This document shows, in pieces, positions 45,804-56,320 of a DNA stretch of 64,000 bases (positions are counted from its first letter, which is position 1; each line of letters opens with the position of its first letter). Position numbers and translations under genes: made by a program. This DNA is from Desulfatitalea tepidiphila (lineage in GTDB: Bacteria > Desulfobacterota > Desulfobacteria > Desulfobacterales > Desulfosarcinaceae). The stretch lies in assembly GCF_001293685.1 (NCBI RefSeq), contig NZ_BCAG01000003.1, positions 1,736,001-1,800,000 on the forward strand, read 5' to 3'. Below the pieces are notes generated by a model, which did not search any database, was not told the DNA's origin, and saw only the letters and a program-made list of their open reading frames with translations.

Positions 45804-45902
45804 ATGAATTTCATCGCCATCCGACTTATTCTCGTCGAAATTATTATTCTCGTACTCGGTGTCCTTGAGAACACCGGGTCCAGGGGGGCGATAATGGTGT
45901 AA
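45804..45902 (+). CDS. ilvL: Ile/Leu/Val-rich leader peptide of the ilv operon
   Basis: A 32-codon ORF with AGGTGA eight bases before its ATG. Residues 4-21 contain 14 branched-chain residues out of 18 (six Ile, five Leu, three Val), including a run of three Ile. The stop is at 45900-45902. It fits a ribosome-stalling leader in attenuation: stalling when charged tRNA-Ile, -Leu or -Val is scarce would leave the 45885-45894 arm free to form an antiterminator. It is followed by the terminator at 45926-45965 and then ilvD. Confidence 0.88.
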   Translation: MNFIAIRLILVEIIILVLGVLENTGSRGAIMV

Positions 45903-45925
45903 GATAAATCCCCGGTGAAACCAAC

Positions 45926-45965
45926 AATCCGTTATCGGCCCCACGTCGATAACGGATTTTTTTTT
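45926..45965 (+). terminator. Attenuator terminator upstream of ilvD
   Basis: A perfect 12-bp stem, AATCCGTTATCG (45926-45937) with CGATAACGGATT (45947-45958), a 9-base loop and a run of Ts to 45965. It ends 15 bases before the ilvD ATG. Its 5' arm can instead pair with GGGGCGATAA (45885-45894) in the leader ORF (ten pairs with one bulge), an antiterminator. Confidence 0.9.
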
Positions 45966-45980
45966 GGAGGAAAGCAGCCC

Positions 45981-47660
45981 ATGAAAAGCAGCCAGGTCAA
46001 AGAAGGCATCGAACGCGCCCCCCATCGTGCATTGCTCAAGGCATGCGGCTATACCGATGCGGAAATCAAACGCCCCCTCATCGGCGTCGCCAATTCGGCC
46101 AACACGGTGGTTCCAGGCCATGTCCATCTGAACACCCTCGCCGACGCCGTCAAGGCCGGCATTTACATGGCCGGCGGCACCCCAGTGGAGTTCGGCGTCA
46201 TCGGCGTCTGCGATGGCATCGCCATGAACCATGAGGGAATGAAGTATTCTTTGGCCAGCCGTGAACTCATCGCCGACTCCGTCGAAATCATGGCCAGGGC
46301 CCATGGGCTCGACGCCCTGGTGCTGATCCCCAACTGCGACAAGATCGTTCCGGGCATGCTGATGGCAGCCGCCCGTCTCGACCTGCCGGCCATCTTCGTC
46401 AGCGGCGGTGCCATGCTCGCAGGCCGCCATCCCAATCAGCCCAACGGTCCCAAAATCGACCTGATCACCGTGTTCGAATCCGTGGGGGCGGTTCGATCCG
46501 GACGCATGAGCGAAGCCGAACTGGCCGAAGTGGAAGACGCCGCCTGCCCGACCTGCGGTTCGTGTTCCGGCATGTTCACCGCCAACTCCATGAACTGCCT
46601 GACCGAAGCCATCGGCATGGGGCTGCCGGGCAACGGCACCATTCCAGCCGTCATGTCGGCCCGCACACGATTGGCCAAACTGGCCGGCATGCAAATCCTC
46701 ACCCTGTGGAAAGAGCAGATCACACCGAGCCGCATCATGACGCCGCAGGCATTTGCCAACGCCCTGGCCGTGGATATGGCACTGGGCTGTTCGACCAACA
46801 CCGTGTTGCATCTCTCCGCCATCGCCCAGGAAGCGGGTGTTCCCTTTGACCTGAACCAGATTAACGAGATCAGCGGCCGAACGCCCCATTTGTGCTCGAT
46901 GAGCCCGGGCGGAAGCCATCATATCGAAGATCTGAATCGCGCCGGCGGCATCCAGGCGGTGATCAAAGAGTTGGCCAAAGGCGGCTTCATCGACGAAACC
47001 TGCATCACGGCCACCGCCAGAACCGTGGGCGAAAACATCCAAAATGCCGACATAAAAGATCCGGAAGTGATCCGTTCACTGGGCAATCCTTACCATCAAA
47101 CCGGCGGTCTGGCCGTGCTTTATGGCAATCTGGCGCCCAATGGCTGCGTGGTCAAACAAACGGCGGTGCGTGAAGAGATGCTGCGGCATCAGGGACCGGC
47201 CAGAGTATTCGATTCCGAGGACGATGCCACGAAGGCCATTCTGGACGGTCATATCAAAGGCGGCGATGTGGTCGTGGTGCGCTACGAAGGGCCCAAGGGC
47301 GGACCGGGCATGCGTGAAATGCTGACGCCGACCTCGGCCATCGCCGGCATGCAGCTCGACGGACAGGTGGCCCTGTTGACCGACGGCCGATTTTCCGGCG
47401 GGACGCGCGGCGCCGCCATCGGCCACATCTCTCCCGAAGCGGCCCAAGGCGGACCTATCGCCCTGGTCGAAGAAGGAGATCACATCGCCATCGACATTCC
47501 CGCCAGAAAGATCGTGCTTAAAGTTGAAGACACCGTATTGGAGGAACGGCGCAGCCGATGGCAGCCGCCGGAACCCAAAATTCGGACGGGCTATCTTTCG
47601 CGCTACGCGCAACTCGTCGGGTCGGCCGATTGCGGCGCGGTCTTCAGTGCGAAATCATAG
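45981..47660 (+). CDS. ilvD: Dihydroxy-acid dehydratase
   Basis: A 559-residue enzyme from the ATG at 45981 with GGAGGAAAG upstream; an upstream ATG at 45915 would read through the terminator. It dehydrates dihydroxy acids to 2-keto acids in valine/isoleucine synthesis. Cluster cysteines are present in [10 protein letters not shown] and in [16 protein letters not shown], and the C-terminal [20 protein letters not shown] is typical. It is first structural gene of the ilv-cim-leu operon and is controlled by the attenuator. Confidence 0.97.
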   Translation: MKSSQVKEGIERAPHRALLKACGYTDAEIKRPLIGVANSANTVVPGHVHLNTLADAVKAGIYMAGGTPVEFGVIGVCDGIAMNHEGMKYSLASRELIADSVEIMARAHGLDALVLIPNCDKIVPGMLMAAARLDLPAIFVSGGAMLAGRHPNQPNGPKIDLITVFESVGAVRSGRMSEAELAEVEDAACPTCGSCSGMFTANSMNCLTEAIGMGLPGNGTIPAVMSARTRLAKLAGMQILTLWKEQITPSRIMTPQAFANALAVDMALGCSTNTVLHLSAIAQEAGVPFDLNQINEISGRTPHLCSMSPGGSHHIEDLNRAGGIQAVIKELAKGGFIDETCITATARTVGENIQNADIKDPEVIRSLGNPYHQTGGLAVLYGNLAPNGCVVKQTAVREEMLRHQGPARVFDSEDDATKAILDGHIKGGDVVVVRYEGPKGGPGMREMLTPTSAIAGMQLDGQVALLTDGRFSGGTRGAAIGHISPEAAQGGPIALVEEGDHIAIDIPARKIVLKVEDTVLEERRSRWQPPEPKIRTGYLSRYAQLVGSADCGAVFSAKS

Positions 47661-47692
47661 AATCCCACTCATAGGATAAAACGGGTGATAAA

Positions 47693-49378
47693 ATGGAACT
47701 GACAGGTGCACAAATTTTGATGACCATCCTCAAAGAGGAAGGCGTGGACACGATCTTCGGATTTCCGGGAGGCGCCGTCATCGACTTGTATGACGAGTTG
47801 ATCCGCAGCGACCTGCGACACATCCTGGTGCGGCACGAACAGGGCGCGGTGCACGCCGCGGACGGCTATGCCAGGGCTTCGGGCAAGGTCGGCGTCTGTC
47901 TTGTCACCTCAGGACCCGGCGCCACGAACACGGTCACGGGTATCGCCACGGCCTACATGGACTCCATTCCGCTGGTCATCATCACCGGCCAGGTTCCCAC
48001 ACAGCTCATCGGCAACGACGCCTTTCAGGAAGTGGACATCGTGGGCATCACGCGGCCCTGCACCAAACACAACTACCTGGTCAATCATGTCGAAGACCTG
48101 GCCAGGATATTGAAAGAGGCCTTCCACATCGCGCGCAGTGGACGTCCCGGGCCCGTTCTGGTGGACATTCCCAAGAATATCGGCGTGGCCAAAACAGACT
48201 ACCAGCCGATCACGGAAGTGAATATCAAGTCCTACAACCCGACCTATCATCCCAACACCAAACAGCTCAAAAAAGCGCTGAACCTGCTGAAAGCCGCCCA
48301 GCGGCCGCTCATCTTCAGCGGAGGCGGTGTCATTCTATCCAAGGCGTCCGACGAGTTGGCCGATTTGGCCCATCGACTCAAGATTCCAGTCACCAGCTCG
48401 TTGATGGGGCTGGGTGCATTTCCGGGTTCAGATCCGCTCTGGCTTGGCATGCTGGGCATGCACGGCACCTATCGGGCCAACATGGCGGTCTCCCAATGCG
48501 ATCTGATGGTTGCCGTGGGCGTGCGTTTCGACGACCGCGTCACTGGCAAAACCGACTGCTTTGCGAGCGGGGCCAAGATCATTCATATCGATATCGATCC
48601 CACCTCGATCCGCAAAAACATACCGGTCACCGTTCCGGTGGTCGGAGATTGTCGCAGCAGCCTGACCGAACTCAACCGTATGATCGTCGAGGAAGGGATT
48701 CAAGCCGACGAAACCACGCGCAGGGGGTGGCTGGATCAAATCGTCTTCTGGCGGGATGAGCACAAGCTGGCCTACGAACAGAAGGAGACCATCAAGCCCC
48801 AGTTCGTCATCGAAAAGCTCTACGAGTTGACCCGTGGCCAGGCCATCGTCACCACGGAAGTGGGGCAAAACCAGATGTGGGCGGCCCAATTCTACCATTT
48901 CGATCGCCCCCAGCAGTTCATCACGTCGGGCGGCCTGGGCACCATGGGATTCGGGCTGCCGGCCGCCATCGGCGCCCAAGTGGCTTTTCCGGAAAAAATG
49001 GTAGTCGACATCGCCGGGGACGGCAGCATTCAGATGAATATCCAGGAGATGGCCACTGCGGTTCAATACAACCTGCCGGTCAAGGTGGTCATTCTCAATA
49101 ACCGCTGCCTGGGCATGGTGCGCCAGTGGCAAGAGCTTTTTTACGATAAACGCTACGCCCACACGATTTTGGAACACGCACCGGATTTCGTTAAATTGGC
49201 CGAAGCGTTCGGCGCCAGGGGACTCCGCGCCTCGCACCCTGACGAAGTAGAGGCGACGCTGGCCGAAGGTCTGGAGACCAAAGGCCCGGTGATCATGGAG
49301 TTCATCGTGGCTTCCGAAGAGTGCGTCTATCCCATGGTACCGGCCGGCAAGGCGATCACGGACATGTTGTTGGTCTAG
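47693..49378 (+). CDS. ilvB: Acetolactate synthase, large (catalytic) subunit
   Basis: A 561-residue TPP enzyme. Motifs: VDTIFGFPGGAVIDLYDEL, RHEQGAVHAADGYARASGK (catalytic Glu), GPGATNTVTGIATAYMDSIP and the TPP/Mg motif VDIAGDGSIQMNIQEM with NNRCLGMV. It condenses pyruvate with pyruvate or 2-ketobutyrate. It is 32 bases downstream of ilvD and upstream of its regulatory subunit. Confidence 0.97.
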   Translation: MELTGAQILMTILKEEGVDTIFGFPGGAVIDLYDELIRSDLRHILVRHEQGAVHAADGYARASGKVGVCLVTSGPGATNTVTGIATAYMDSIPLVIITGQVPTQLIGNDAFQEVDIVGITRPCTKHNYLVNHVEDLARILKEAFHIARSGRPGPVLVDIPKNIGVAKTDYQPITEVNIKSYNPTYHPNTKQLKKALNLLKAAQRPLIFSGGGVILSKASDELADLAHRLKIPVTSSLMGLGAFPGSDPLWLGMLGMHGTYRANMAVSQCDLMVAVGVRFDDRVTGKTDCFASGAKIIHIDIDPTSIRKNIPVTVPVVGDCRSSLTELNRMIVEEGIQADETTRRGWLDQIVFWRDEHKLAYEQKETIKPQFVIEKLYELTRGQAIVTTEVGQNQMWAAQFYHFDRPQQFITSGGLGTMGFGLPAAIGAQVAFPEKMVVDIAGDGSIQMNIQEMATAVQYNLPVKVVILNNRCLGMVRQWQELFYDKRYAHTILEHAPDFVKLAEAFGARGLRASHPDEVEATLAEGLETKGPVIMEFIVASEECVYPMVPAGKAITDMLLV

Positions 49379-49479
49379 CCCTGGGTGCATCTTTTGAGCA
49401 GATGCGACCCGGGAACATATGCATCAATACCGGCCCATGCCGGTCCAAACCGACAAGCAGCAGAAAACGAGAACCGACC

Positions 49480-49977
49480 ATGAACTCAAACAAACATACC
49501 TTGACCATGTTGGTCGACAACGAACCGGGCGTTCTATCCCGTGTGGTGGGACTGTTCAGCGGCAGAGGATTCAACATCGACAGTCTGTGCGTAGCCGAAA
49601 CCCTGGATCCCAAAGTATCGCGCGTCACGATCGTCACCCAGGCCAACAAACCGCTCCTCGAACAAATCGAAAAGCAATTGCGCAAACTCATCAATGTCGT
49701 CAAGCTGCGCGACATGTCCGATGATCGTGCCGTTCGCAGGGAAATGGCCCTGATCTGCGTGCACGCGCGGCCCGAAAACCGCGACGAGATTCTGCGGCTC
49801 GTCAATTTATTTCGCGCAAAAGTCATCGACGTGGCCTCCAATTACTACACCATCGAGGCCAGCGGAGACGCAGATAAGATGACCGCCCTCATCGGTCTTT
49901 TAAAACCCATGGGCATCAAAAAAATCGCCCGCACCGGCACGGTGGCTTTGTATCGTGAACCCAAGCGCGGCATATAA
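49480..49977 (+). CDS. ilvN: Acetolactate synthase, small (regulatory) subunit
   Basis: A 165-residue subunit from the ATG at 49480; the frame upstream reads out of ilvB and is not used. The N-terminal ACT domain starts HTLTMLVDNEPGVLSRVVGLF with RGFNIDSLCVA and is followed by an ALS_ss_C domain (RREMALICVHA; MGIKKIARTGTVAL). It binds valine and gives feedback control of IlvB. It lies between ilvB and ilvC in the operon. Confidence 0.95.
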   Translation: MNSNKHTLTMLVDNEPGVLSRVVGLFSGRGFNIDSLCVAETLDPKVSRVTIVTQANKPLLEQIEKQLRKLINVVKLRDMSDDRAVRREMALICVHARPENRDEILRLVNLFRAKVIDVASNYYTIEASGDADKMTALIGLLKPMGIKKIARTGTVALYREPKRGI

Positions 49978-50113
49978 CTTATGAATCGTTACAACACCGG
50001 CCGACCACATGGCACCGGTTCATCTATTTTATAGTGTTTCAGGTTCACAATGTTTCAGGTTCATCACGTATCCGGGCCAGCAGGCCCATCCCAATCATTT
50101 GAAGGAGAAAAAA

Positions 50114-51172
50114 ATGGCAAAAATCGATTTCGGCGGTGTCGTAGAAGAGGTTATCACTTCTGAAGAATTTACCCTCGAAAAGGCCCGCCAGGTCCTGGCA
50201 AACGAAACCATCGTGGTCTTGGGTTATGGCGTACAGGGCCCGGCCCAGGCACTGAATATGCGCGACAACGGCTTCAACGTCATCGTGGGGCAGCGCGAAG
50301 GCAACAAGTCCTGCTGGGACAAAGCCGTCGCCGACGGCTTCGTGCCCGGAAAGACCCTGTTCCCCATCGAAGAAGCGGCCAGGCGGGGAACCCTCATCCA
50401 ATACCTGCTCTCCGATGCCGGCCAGATGGCCACCTGGCCCCAGATCAAACAATGTTTGAATCCCGGAGACGCCCTCTACTTTTCCCATGGCTTTTCCATC
50501 GTCTACAAAGACCAGACCCACATCATCCCGCCCAAGGATGTCGATGTGATCCTCGTGGCGCCCAAGGGCTCGGGCCGCAATGTGCGTCTGAATTTTCTGG
50601 ACGGCAGCGGCATCAACTCGAGCTACGCCGTGTTCCAGGATGCCACCGGCCGTGCCGCCGAGCGCACCATTGCCGCGGGCATTGCCATCGGTTCGGGATA
50701 TCTGTTCCCCACCACTTTCGAAAAAGAGGTGTTCAGCGATCTGACCGGCGAGCGCGGTGTGCTGATGGGATGTCTGGCCGGTGTGATGGAGGCCCAATAC
50801 ACGCTCTTGCGCAAACATGGTCACAGCCCGAGCGAAGCCTTCAATGAGACCGTCGAGGAGTTGACCCAGAGTCTGATCCGGCTGGTGGCCGAAAACGGCA
50901 TGGACTGGATGTATGCCAACTGCAGCACCACGGCCCAGCGAGGCGCGTTGGATTGGGCGCCCAAGTTCCGCAAAGCCGTGGAGCCCGTATTCGACGATCT
51001 TTATGAAAGCGTGGCCAACGGCACCGAAACCCGGCGCGTTCTGGATGTCAACACTGCCCCGGACTACCGGGAAAAACTCAACGCCGAACTGAAAATCATC
51101 GGCGACAGCGAAATGTGGCGGGCCGGGCGTGCGGTTCGCAGTCTGCGGCCGGAGAACCGCGCAAAAAAATAG
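50114..51172 (+). CDS. ilvC: Ketol-acid reductoisomerase
   Basis: A 352-residue enzyme from the ATG at 50114 with AAGGAG upstream. The Rossmann loop reads VVLGYGVQGPAQALNMRDNG (GxGxxG) and the KARI core contains LVAPKGSGRNVR and DLTGERGVLMGCLAGVMEAQ with metal-binding Asp/Glu. The C-terminal knot has ANCSTTAQRGALDW. It rearranges and reduces acetohydroxy acids. The 136-base gap before it contains a tandem TGTTTCAGGTTCA pair near 50035-50063. Confidence 0.95.
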   Translation: MAKIDFGGVVEEVITSEEFTLEKARQVLANETIVVLGYGVQGPAQALNMRDNGFNVIVGQREGNKSCWDKAVADGFVPGKTLFPIEEAARRGTLIQYLLSDAGQMATWPQIKQCLNPGDALYFSHGFSIVYKDQTHIIPPKDVDVILVAPKGSGRNVRLNFLDGSGINSSYAVFQDATGRAAERTIAAGIAIGSGYLFPTTFEKEVFSDLTGERGVLMGCLAGVMEAQYTLLRKHGHSPSEAFNETVEELTQSLIRLVAENGMDWMYANCSTTAQRGALDWAPKFRKAVEPVFDDLYESVANGTETRRVLDVNTAPDYREKLNAELKIIGDSEMWRAGRAVRSLRPENRAKK

Positions 51173-51184
51173 GATAGGAAAATC

Positions 51185-52777
51185 ATGAAACAGGTGCTCA
51201 TCTACGACACCACGCTTCGGGACGGCAGTCAGGGTGAAAACATCAACTTCTCGTCGGAGGAGATGATCAAAATCGCCAAAAGGCTCGATCAGACCGGGGT
51301 TCACTATATCGAAGGCGGGTGGCCGGGATCCAATTTAAGGGATGCCCGTTTCTTCGAACTGGCCCGCAGGGAAAAATTCACCCACGCACGCCTTACCGCG
51401 TTCGGTTCGACACGCAAAGCCAACACGGCCGCCGAAGAGGATCCCAATCTCAAGGCCTTGATCGACTGCCAGGCGCCGGCCGTGGCCATTGTCGGCAAAT
51501 CCTGGCCCCTGCATGTCGAAGAGGTGATGGGCAATACACGAGAAGAGAACCTGGCCATGATCCAGGAGAGCGTAGCGCTTCTAAAATCCCACGGCCGGGA
51601 GGTCATCTACGATGCCGAGCACTTTTTTGACGCCTGCAAAGAAGATGCACCCTACGCCCTTGAAACCCTCTTCGCGGCGGCCCGGGCCGGCGCCGATGTC
51701 CTGGTGTTGTGCGATACCAACGGCGGCACCCTGCCCCACGACATCGAATCGATCGTGGGTCAAATCCATCAGGAGTTGACCGCTAACGGCATCGAACCTC
51801 GCCTGGGCATTCATGCCCACAACGACTGCGGCTTGGCCGTGGCCAACACCATTGCCGCACTGCGTGCCGGTGCGGTTCTGGCCCAGGGAACCGTAAACGG
51901 ATATGGGGAACGCTGCGGCAACGCCGACCTGATCACCGTCATCCCGCTGTTGAGTCTTAAAATGGGGATGCGCACCATTCCCGAAGATAAATTCGTGCAC
52001 TTGAAGAACCTGTCCCGTTTTGTCAGCGAAACGGCCAACATCGTGCCGCTCAATTCCAGACCCTTCGTGGGGCGCAGCGCCTTTGCGCACAAAGGCGGAC
52101 TGCACGTCAATGCCATCATGAAAGTGCCGCGGGCTTACGAACACATGGACCCGGCGCTGGTCGGCAATCAACGCCGCGTGCTGGTATCGGACCTGGGAGG
52201 CAGGAGCAACATCATCTACAAGGCCAAAGAGCTGGGGGTCGAACTGGGCGGCAATGGCTTCGACAGCCATCAGATCGCCGCAGAGATCAAGGCGCTCGAA
52301 GATAAAGGGTATCAATTCGATGTGGCCGATGGCTCCATGAAGATCCTGCTGCAGAAATTCACGGAACAGTTCGTCCCGCTCTTCGCGCTGGAGAAGTTCC
52401 GGGTCTCCATCGAAAAAGACAAAGATCAACCTTGCCGGGCCTACGCCACCATCAAGATCAATGTGGGGGGTACCTCAGAAATCACCGCCGCCGAAGGAAA
52501 GGGACCGGTGAGCGCCCTAGACAACGCCTTGCGCAAGGCACTGGCCAAATTCTATCCCGATCTGGGGAGTATGGGTCTGGTGGATTTCAAGGTGCGCGTC
52601 ATCGACGGCCGAAGCGGCACCCAAGCCAAGGTGCGCGTGTTTATCGAATCCCGGGACAGCGACGATATCTGGAGCACCATCGGCGTCTCGGAAGACATCA
52701 TTGAAGCGAGTTGGCAGGCCCTGGCCGACAGCTTCCAGTACAAGCTGGCCAAACAGGAGGAATCCAACCCATTATGA
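51185..52777 (+). CDS. cimA: (R)-citramalate synthase
   Basis: A 530-residue enzyme of the DRE-TIM family. The start LIYDTTLRDGSQGENINFS is the CimA-type version of the DTTLRDG motif, differing from the LeuA version in the next gene. HAHNDCGLAVANTIAAL, QGTVNGYGERCGNADL and FAHKGGLHVNAI follow, as does a C-terminal LeuA_dimer allosteric domain (about 400-520). It condenses pyruvate and acetyl-CoA to citramalate, a threonine-independent route to 2-ketobutyrate for isoleucine. ilvA is not present here. Confidence 0.93.
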   Translation: MKQVLIYDTTLRDGSQGENINFSSEEMIKIAKRLDQTGVHYIEGGWPGSNLRDARFFELARREKFTHARLTAFGSTRKANTAAEEDPNLKALIDCQAPAVAIVGKSWPLHVEEVMGNTREENLAMIQESVALLKSHGREVIYDAEHFFDACKEDAPYALETLFAAARAGADVLVLCDTNGGTLPHDIESIVGQIHQELTANGIEPRLGIHAHNDCGLAVANTIAALRAGAVLAQGTVNGYGERCGNADLITVIPLLSLKMGMRTIPEDKFVHLKNLSRFVSETANIVPLNSRPFVGRSAFAHKGGLHVNAIMKVPRAYEHMDPALVGNQRRVLVSDLGGRSNIIYKAKELGVELGGNGFDSHQIAAEIKALEDKGYQFDVADGSMKILLQKFTEQFVPLFALEKFRVSIEKDKDQPCRAYATIKINVGGTSEITAAEGKGPVSALDNALRKALAKFYPDLGSMGLVDFKVRVIDGRSGTQAKVRVFIESRDSDDIWSTIGVSEDIIEASWQALADSFQYKLAKQEESNPL

Positions 52778-52806
52778 ACAGCCCCATGAGAAAGGCAGGA
52801 CCTCAC

Positions 52807-52920
52807 GCCGCAGGGACATCTCCCCTGCGGCCCATGCTTTCGTTTCGTTCATGTGAGTGAATCGAAGCGCATCGGTCCGGCAGGTGGACCGGATCCAACC
52901 TGACACATGATGAACGAAAC
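52807..52920 (+). promoter_or_regulatory. Structured spacer between cimA and leuA
   Basis: Within the 162-base gap lie a 9-bp hairpin GCCGCAGGG/CCCTGCGGC (52807-52831) and a longer stem. In the longer stem, GTTTCGTTCAT (52842-52852) pairs with ATGAACGAAAC (52910-52920), enclosing an inner CGGTCC/GGACCG stem. There is no T-run. It ends 19 bases before the leuA ATG, so an RNA-level control or processing site is possible. Confidence 0.5.
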
Positions 52921-52939
52921 AGACGACTGAGGTAAAAAA

Positions 52940-54478
52940 ATGACCGAACTGGTTAAAATTTTCGACACGACGTTGCGCGACGGCGAGCAATCGCCCGGTG
53001 CAAGTATGAACACGGCGGAGAAGTTGCGACTGGCCATCCAACTGGAAAAGTTGGGTGTGGATATCATCGAAGCCGGTTTTCCGGCAGCCTCGGAAGGCGA
53101 TTTTGATGCCGTCTCCCAAATTGCCGGCCGACTCAAGGTAACGGAAGTCGCCGGATTGGCCCGAGCCGACAAAGCGGACATCGACTGCGCCTGGGGCGCC
53201 ATCAAAGATGCCGCCAAACCCAGGATCCACACCTTTCTGGCCACTTCCGACATCCACCTGGAATACAAGCTGCGGATGAATCGTGATCAGGTGCTGGCCC
53301 AAGTCAAGGATGCCGTGACCTACGCCAAAAGCCTGACCGACAACGTGGAGTTTTCTGCGGAAGACGGCTCCCGCAGCGACCGCGATTTTCTCTGTAAAGT
53401 CTTCGAAGCCGCCATCGCGGCCGGTGCGACCACGGTCAACCTGCCCGACACGGTCGGCTATGCCATTCCCAATGAGTTTGCCGACCTGGTCCAATATGTC
53501 ATGCAGCATACGCCGAACATCCACAAGGCGATCGTCAGCATCCATTGCCACAACGATCTGGGTCTGGCCACGGCCAATACCCTGGCCGCCCTGGCGGTCG
53601 GTGCCCGGCAAGCCGAGGTGACGGTCAACGGCATCGGCGAACGGGCCGGCAACACCTCCCTGGAAGAGGTGGTGATGGCCTTGCGGACACGCAACAACTA
53701 CATGCCGCTGCACACCAACATCAAGACCGAGCACATTTACCCCACCAGTCGATTGGTCAGCATGATCACCGGTATCATGGTACAGCCCAACAAGGCCATC
53801 GTGGGCGCCAATGCCTTCTCCCACGAAGCCGGCATCCACCAGGACGGCGTACTCAAGAATCCCATGACGTACGAAATCATGAAACCGGAAACCATCGGCC
53901 TGAACGCCAACAAACTGGTGCTGGGCAAACACTCGGGCCGCCATGCCTTGCGGGAGCATCTCAAGGATCTGGGCTACGATCTGTCCGACGAAGAACTGCG
54001 CCTGGTCTTCGATAAATTCAAGGCCCTGGCCGACAAAAAGAAACATGTGGTCGACGAGGACCTGGAAGCCATCGTCACCGAAGGCGTCCTGCGCACCACG
54101 GAAACCTTCTCCCTGGAGTACCTGCATGTTTCGGCAGGTACCACCGTCATGCCCATGGCCAGCGTGCAGCTCTCCATCAACGGCCGCTCGATCAAAGGCG
54201 CCGGATACGGTAATGGTCCCATCGACGCCGCCTACAACACTATTGCCAAGCTCACCCACACCGAATCCGAACTGCTGCGCTTCACGGTCAGCGCCTTGAC
54301 CGGCGGCACCGATGCCCAGGGTGAAGTGACCGTGAGGCTCAAGGAAAATGGACTGGTGGCCCTCGGCCGGGGATCGGACCCCGACATCATCACGGCCAGC
54401 GCCCTTGCGTATATCAATGGCTTGAACCGCATGGAGTACCTGAAATCCCACCCGATAGAACGCGCCCAAAGTTTGTAG
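52940..54478 (+). CDS. leuA: 2-isopropylmalate synthase
   Basis: A 512-residue enzyme that commits carbon to leucine. Motifs: [54 protein letters not shown] and [15 protein letters not shown]. The C-terminal regulatory domain (about 385-505) senses leucine. GAGGTAAAAAA precedes the ATG. It is last gene of the operon, followed by a hairpin terminator; leuB, leuC and leuD are not in the window. Confidence 0.97.
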   Translation: MTELVKIFDTTLRDGEQSPGASMNTAEKLRLAIQLEKLGVDIIEAGFPAASEGDFDAVSQIAGRLKVTEVAGLARADKADIDCAWGAIKDAAKPRIHTFLATSDIHLEYKLRMNRDQVLAQVKDAVTYAKSLTDNVEFSAEDGSRSDRDFLCKVFEAAIAAGATTVNLPDTVGYAIPNEFADLVQYVMQHTPNIHKAIVSIHCHNDLGLATANTLAALAVGARQAEVTVNGIGERAGNTSLEEVVMALRTRNNYMPLHTNIKTEHIYPTSRLVSMITGIMVQPNKAIVGANAFSHEAGIHQDGVLKNPMTYEIMKPETIGLNANKLVLGKHSGRHALREHLKDLGYDLSDEELRLVFDKFKALADKKKHVVDEDLEAIVTEGVLRTTETFSLEYLHVSAGTTVMPMASVQLSINGRSIKGAGYGNGPIDAAYNTIAKLTHTESELLRFTVSALTGGTDAQGEVTVRLKENGLVALGRGSDPDIITASALAYINGLNRMEYLKSHPIERAQSL

Positions 54479-54483
54479 CAGCT

Positions 54484-54515
54484 AAAAAGCCCCCGTCCCA
54501 TCGGGCCGGGGGCTT
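54484..54515. terminator. Terminator between convergent leuA and chemoreceptor genes
   Basis: AAGCCCCCG and CGGGGGCTT form a GC-rich stem. On the minus strand it is followed by a run of five Ts, a good terminator for the chemoreceptor gene. On the plus strand the T-tract is short, so leuA termination is less certain. Confidence 0.75.
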
Positions 54516-54549
54516 ATGACATGAAATATCTGCTTGATCAGGGCTGCGA

Positions 54550-56238
54550 TCACACCTTGAAGCTGTTGACCACCGTATTGAGCTTTTGAGCGATGGATCG
54601 AAGATCTTCGGCGCTGACCTTGACTTGACCGCTGCTGTTGGCCATCTCGCTGGCCGACTGGTTCACCAGGCCGACGTCTTGAGCGATCTGCGTAGCCACC
54701 GAAGAGCTCTGACTGACGTTTTCGTTGACCTCCTGGATGCCGTTGGATGCCTGGGCGATGTTATTGGCGATTTCCTGGGTGGCCGAGGATTGCTGCTCGA
54801 CTGCCGCCGCAATGGTGCCGACGATATCGTTGATGGTTTTGATGACCTTGGAGATCTCATCGATTCCCGAAACCGCTCCGGTCGTGCTGGACTGGATATT
54901 GGCGATCTTGCCCTTGATATCCAATGTGGCCTCCGACGTCTGCTTGGCCAGCTCCTTGATCTCGTTGGCCACCACGGCAAAGCCCTTGCCCGCTTCGCCG
55001 GCGCGCGCCGCCTCGATGGTGGCGTTCAATGCCAACAAGTTGACCTGCTCGGAAATGTCGGTAATGGTCTCGACCACTTTGCCGACACCGGCGGCGGCCT
55101 GCCCCAGGGCATCCATCTGCTCGGAAGAGGCCACAGCCGTATTCACGGCGCCATCGGAAATTTTTCGAGCTTTCTCGGCATTCTGGGCGATTTCGTTTAT
55201 CGTGGAGCTCATCTCCTCGGCCGATGCGGCCACGACACCGGCATTGGTGCTCGACTGTTCCATGGCCGCCGCCACATTGTTGATGTTGGCGCTCATCTCT
55301 TCGACTGCTGCCGCGACGGTATTCGACTTGCCGAACATATCTTCGGCACTGGTCGACATATGCTTGGACAGCTCAGCCAGGGTACCTGAGGCGTTGTCCA
55401 GGGTGGCCGCATTCCCGGCCATCTCCTTGATCATTCCCTGCAGCTTGTCCATAAAGGTGTTGAACCAACCGGCCAGATCCCCCAACTCGTCTTTGGAGAC
55501 ATCGTCCAGGCGCTTGGTCAGATCACCCTCGCCTTGGGCGATATCTTTCAGACCAAAGACCATGGCATTGACCGGACGGGTGATCATGCGCGCAATGGAC
55601 CATGCCAGCAGCACGCCGACGGCCACGCCCAAGGCCACGACCAATAGCAGTATGGTCACGGCGGATCTGTATGTGCTCTGGGCATTCGCGCTGGCTTTCT
55701 CGGCCAGGGCCAGATTGATTTCGGTCAGCTTGTCCAGTTGGTTCCGCATCTGCTCGAAATGTTCTTTTGCCTTTCCAAGGGTCAACGCCTGGGCCTGCTG
55801 AATCGACTCCGCTGTCCCCTTTCGAGCCAAGTCCACCACTTTGCGGGACTCCAGCTGCCACTTTTTTCTGGCCTCATCGTAAACCGGAAACAGCGCCTTC
55901 TCCTCTGCGGTCTGGGCCAGGGCCACATATTTGTTCCAACGCGAATCCGACTGCTTCAGGTTGGTATCGTATTCTTCGACGAACTGCTTGAAGAGCTCGG
56001 ATTTTGGATCGGTGAAGATCATGGACCGCTCGGCCACCAGCAACTGCTGCAAATCGCGATCAGCCTCGATCAAAAAGTCGATGCTCGGCATCTGAATCCC
56101 GTAAATCGCCTTTAAATCAGTTTGAACCCCTCGAACGCTGCGATAACCGGTGTAACCGATCACCGCCATGAACACGACCATGATGCCGAAGCCGGCCAAC
56201 AACTTGACTCTGATTTTCAAATTTTTGATGAATGCCAT
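54550..56238 (-). CDS. Methyl-accepting chemotaxis protein
   Basis: A 562-residue receptor with an N-terminal membrane helix (about 11-30, [20 protein letters not shown]). A periplasmic four-helix-bundle sensor (about 35-190) and a second helix ([20 protein letters not shown]) follow. A HAMP domain with [20 protein letters not shown] and a long signalling coiled-coil with the CheA/CheW tip [20 protein letters not shown] come next. No C-terminal CheR pentapeptide is seen. The ligand is not predictable. It is convergent with leuA. Confidence 0.95.
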   Translation of the reverse strand: MAFIKNLKIRVKLLAGFGIMVVFMAVIGYTGYRSVRGVQTDLKAIYGIQMPSIDFLIEADRDLQQLLVAERSMIFTDPKSELFKQFVEEYDTNLKQSDSRWNKYVALAQTAEEKALFPVYDEARKKWQLESRKVVDLARKGTAESIQQAQALTLGKAKEHFEQMRNQLDKLTEINLALAEKASANAQSTYRSAVTILLLVVALGVAVGVLLAWSIARMITRPVNAMVFGLKDIAQGEGDLTKRLDDVSKDELGDLAGWFNTFMDKLQGMIKEMAGNAATLDNASGTLAELSKHMSTSAEDMFGKSNTVAAAVEEMSANINNVAAAMEQSSTNAGVVAASAEEMSSTINEIAQNAEKARKISDGAVNTAVASSEQMDALGQAAAGVGKVVETITDISEQVNLLALNATIEAARAGEAGKGFAVVANEIKELAKQTSEATLDIKGKIANIQSSTTGAVSGIDEISKVIKTINDIVGTIAAAVEQQSSATQEIANNIAQASNGIQEVNENVSQSSSVATQIAQDVGLVNQSASEMANSSGQVKVSAEDLRSIAQKLNTVVNSFKV

Positions 56239-56320
56239 TCCCCACCCCTTGAGTTCGATGATATCAACCGCTATGATGCTTATCAGTATTGCCTATTATC
56301 TAGAAAAGTTGAGCGATTTT

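Noticed and set aside
45714-47042. 442-residue ORF opposite ilvD
   Set aside because: Antisense shadow of a clear ilvD with Gly/His/Asp-rich low-complexity product and no family resemblance.
52772-54469. 565-residue ORF opposite leuA (also 419 residues opposite ilvC at 50045 and 388 opposite rpoD at 33437)
   Set aside because: All are mirror frames of highly conserved genes in GC-rich DNA; no motifs or ribosome-binding sites.
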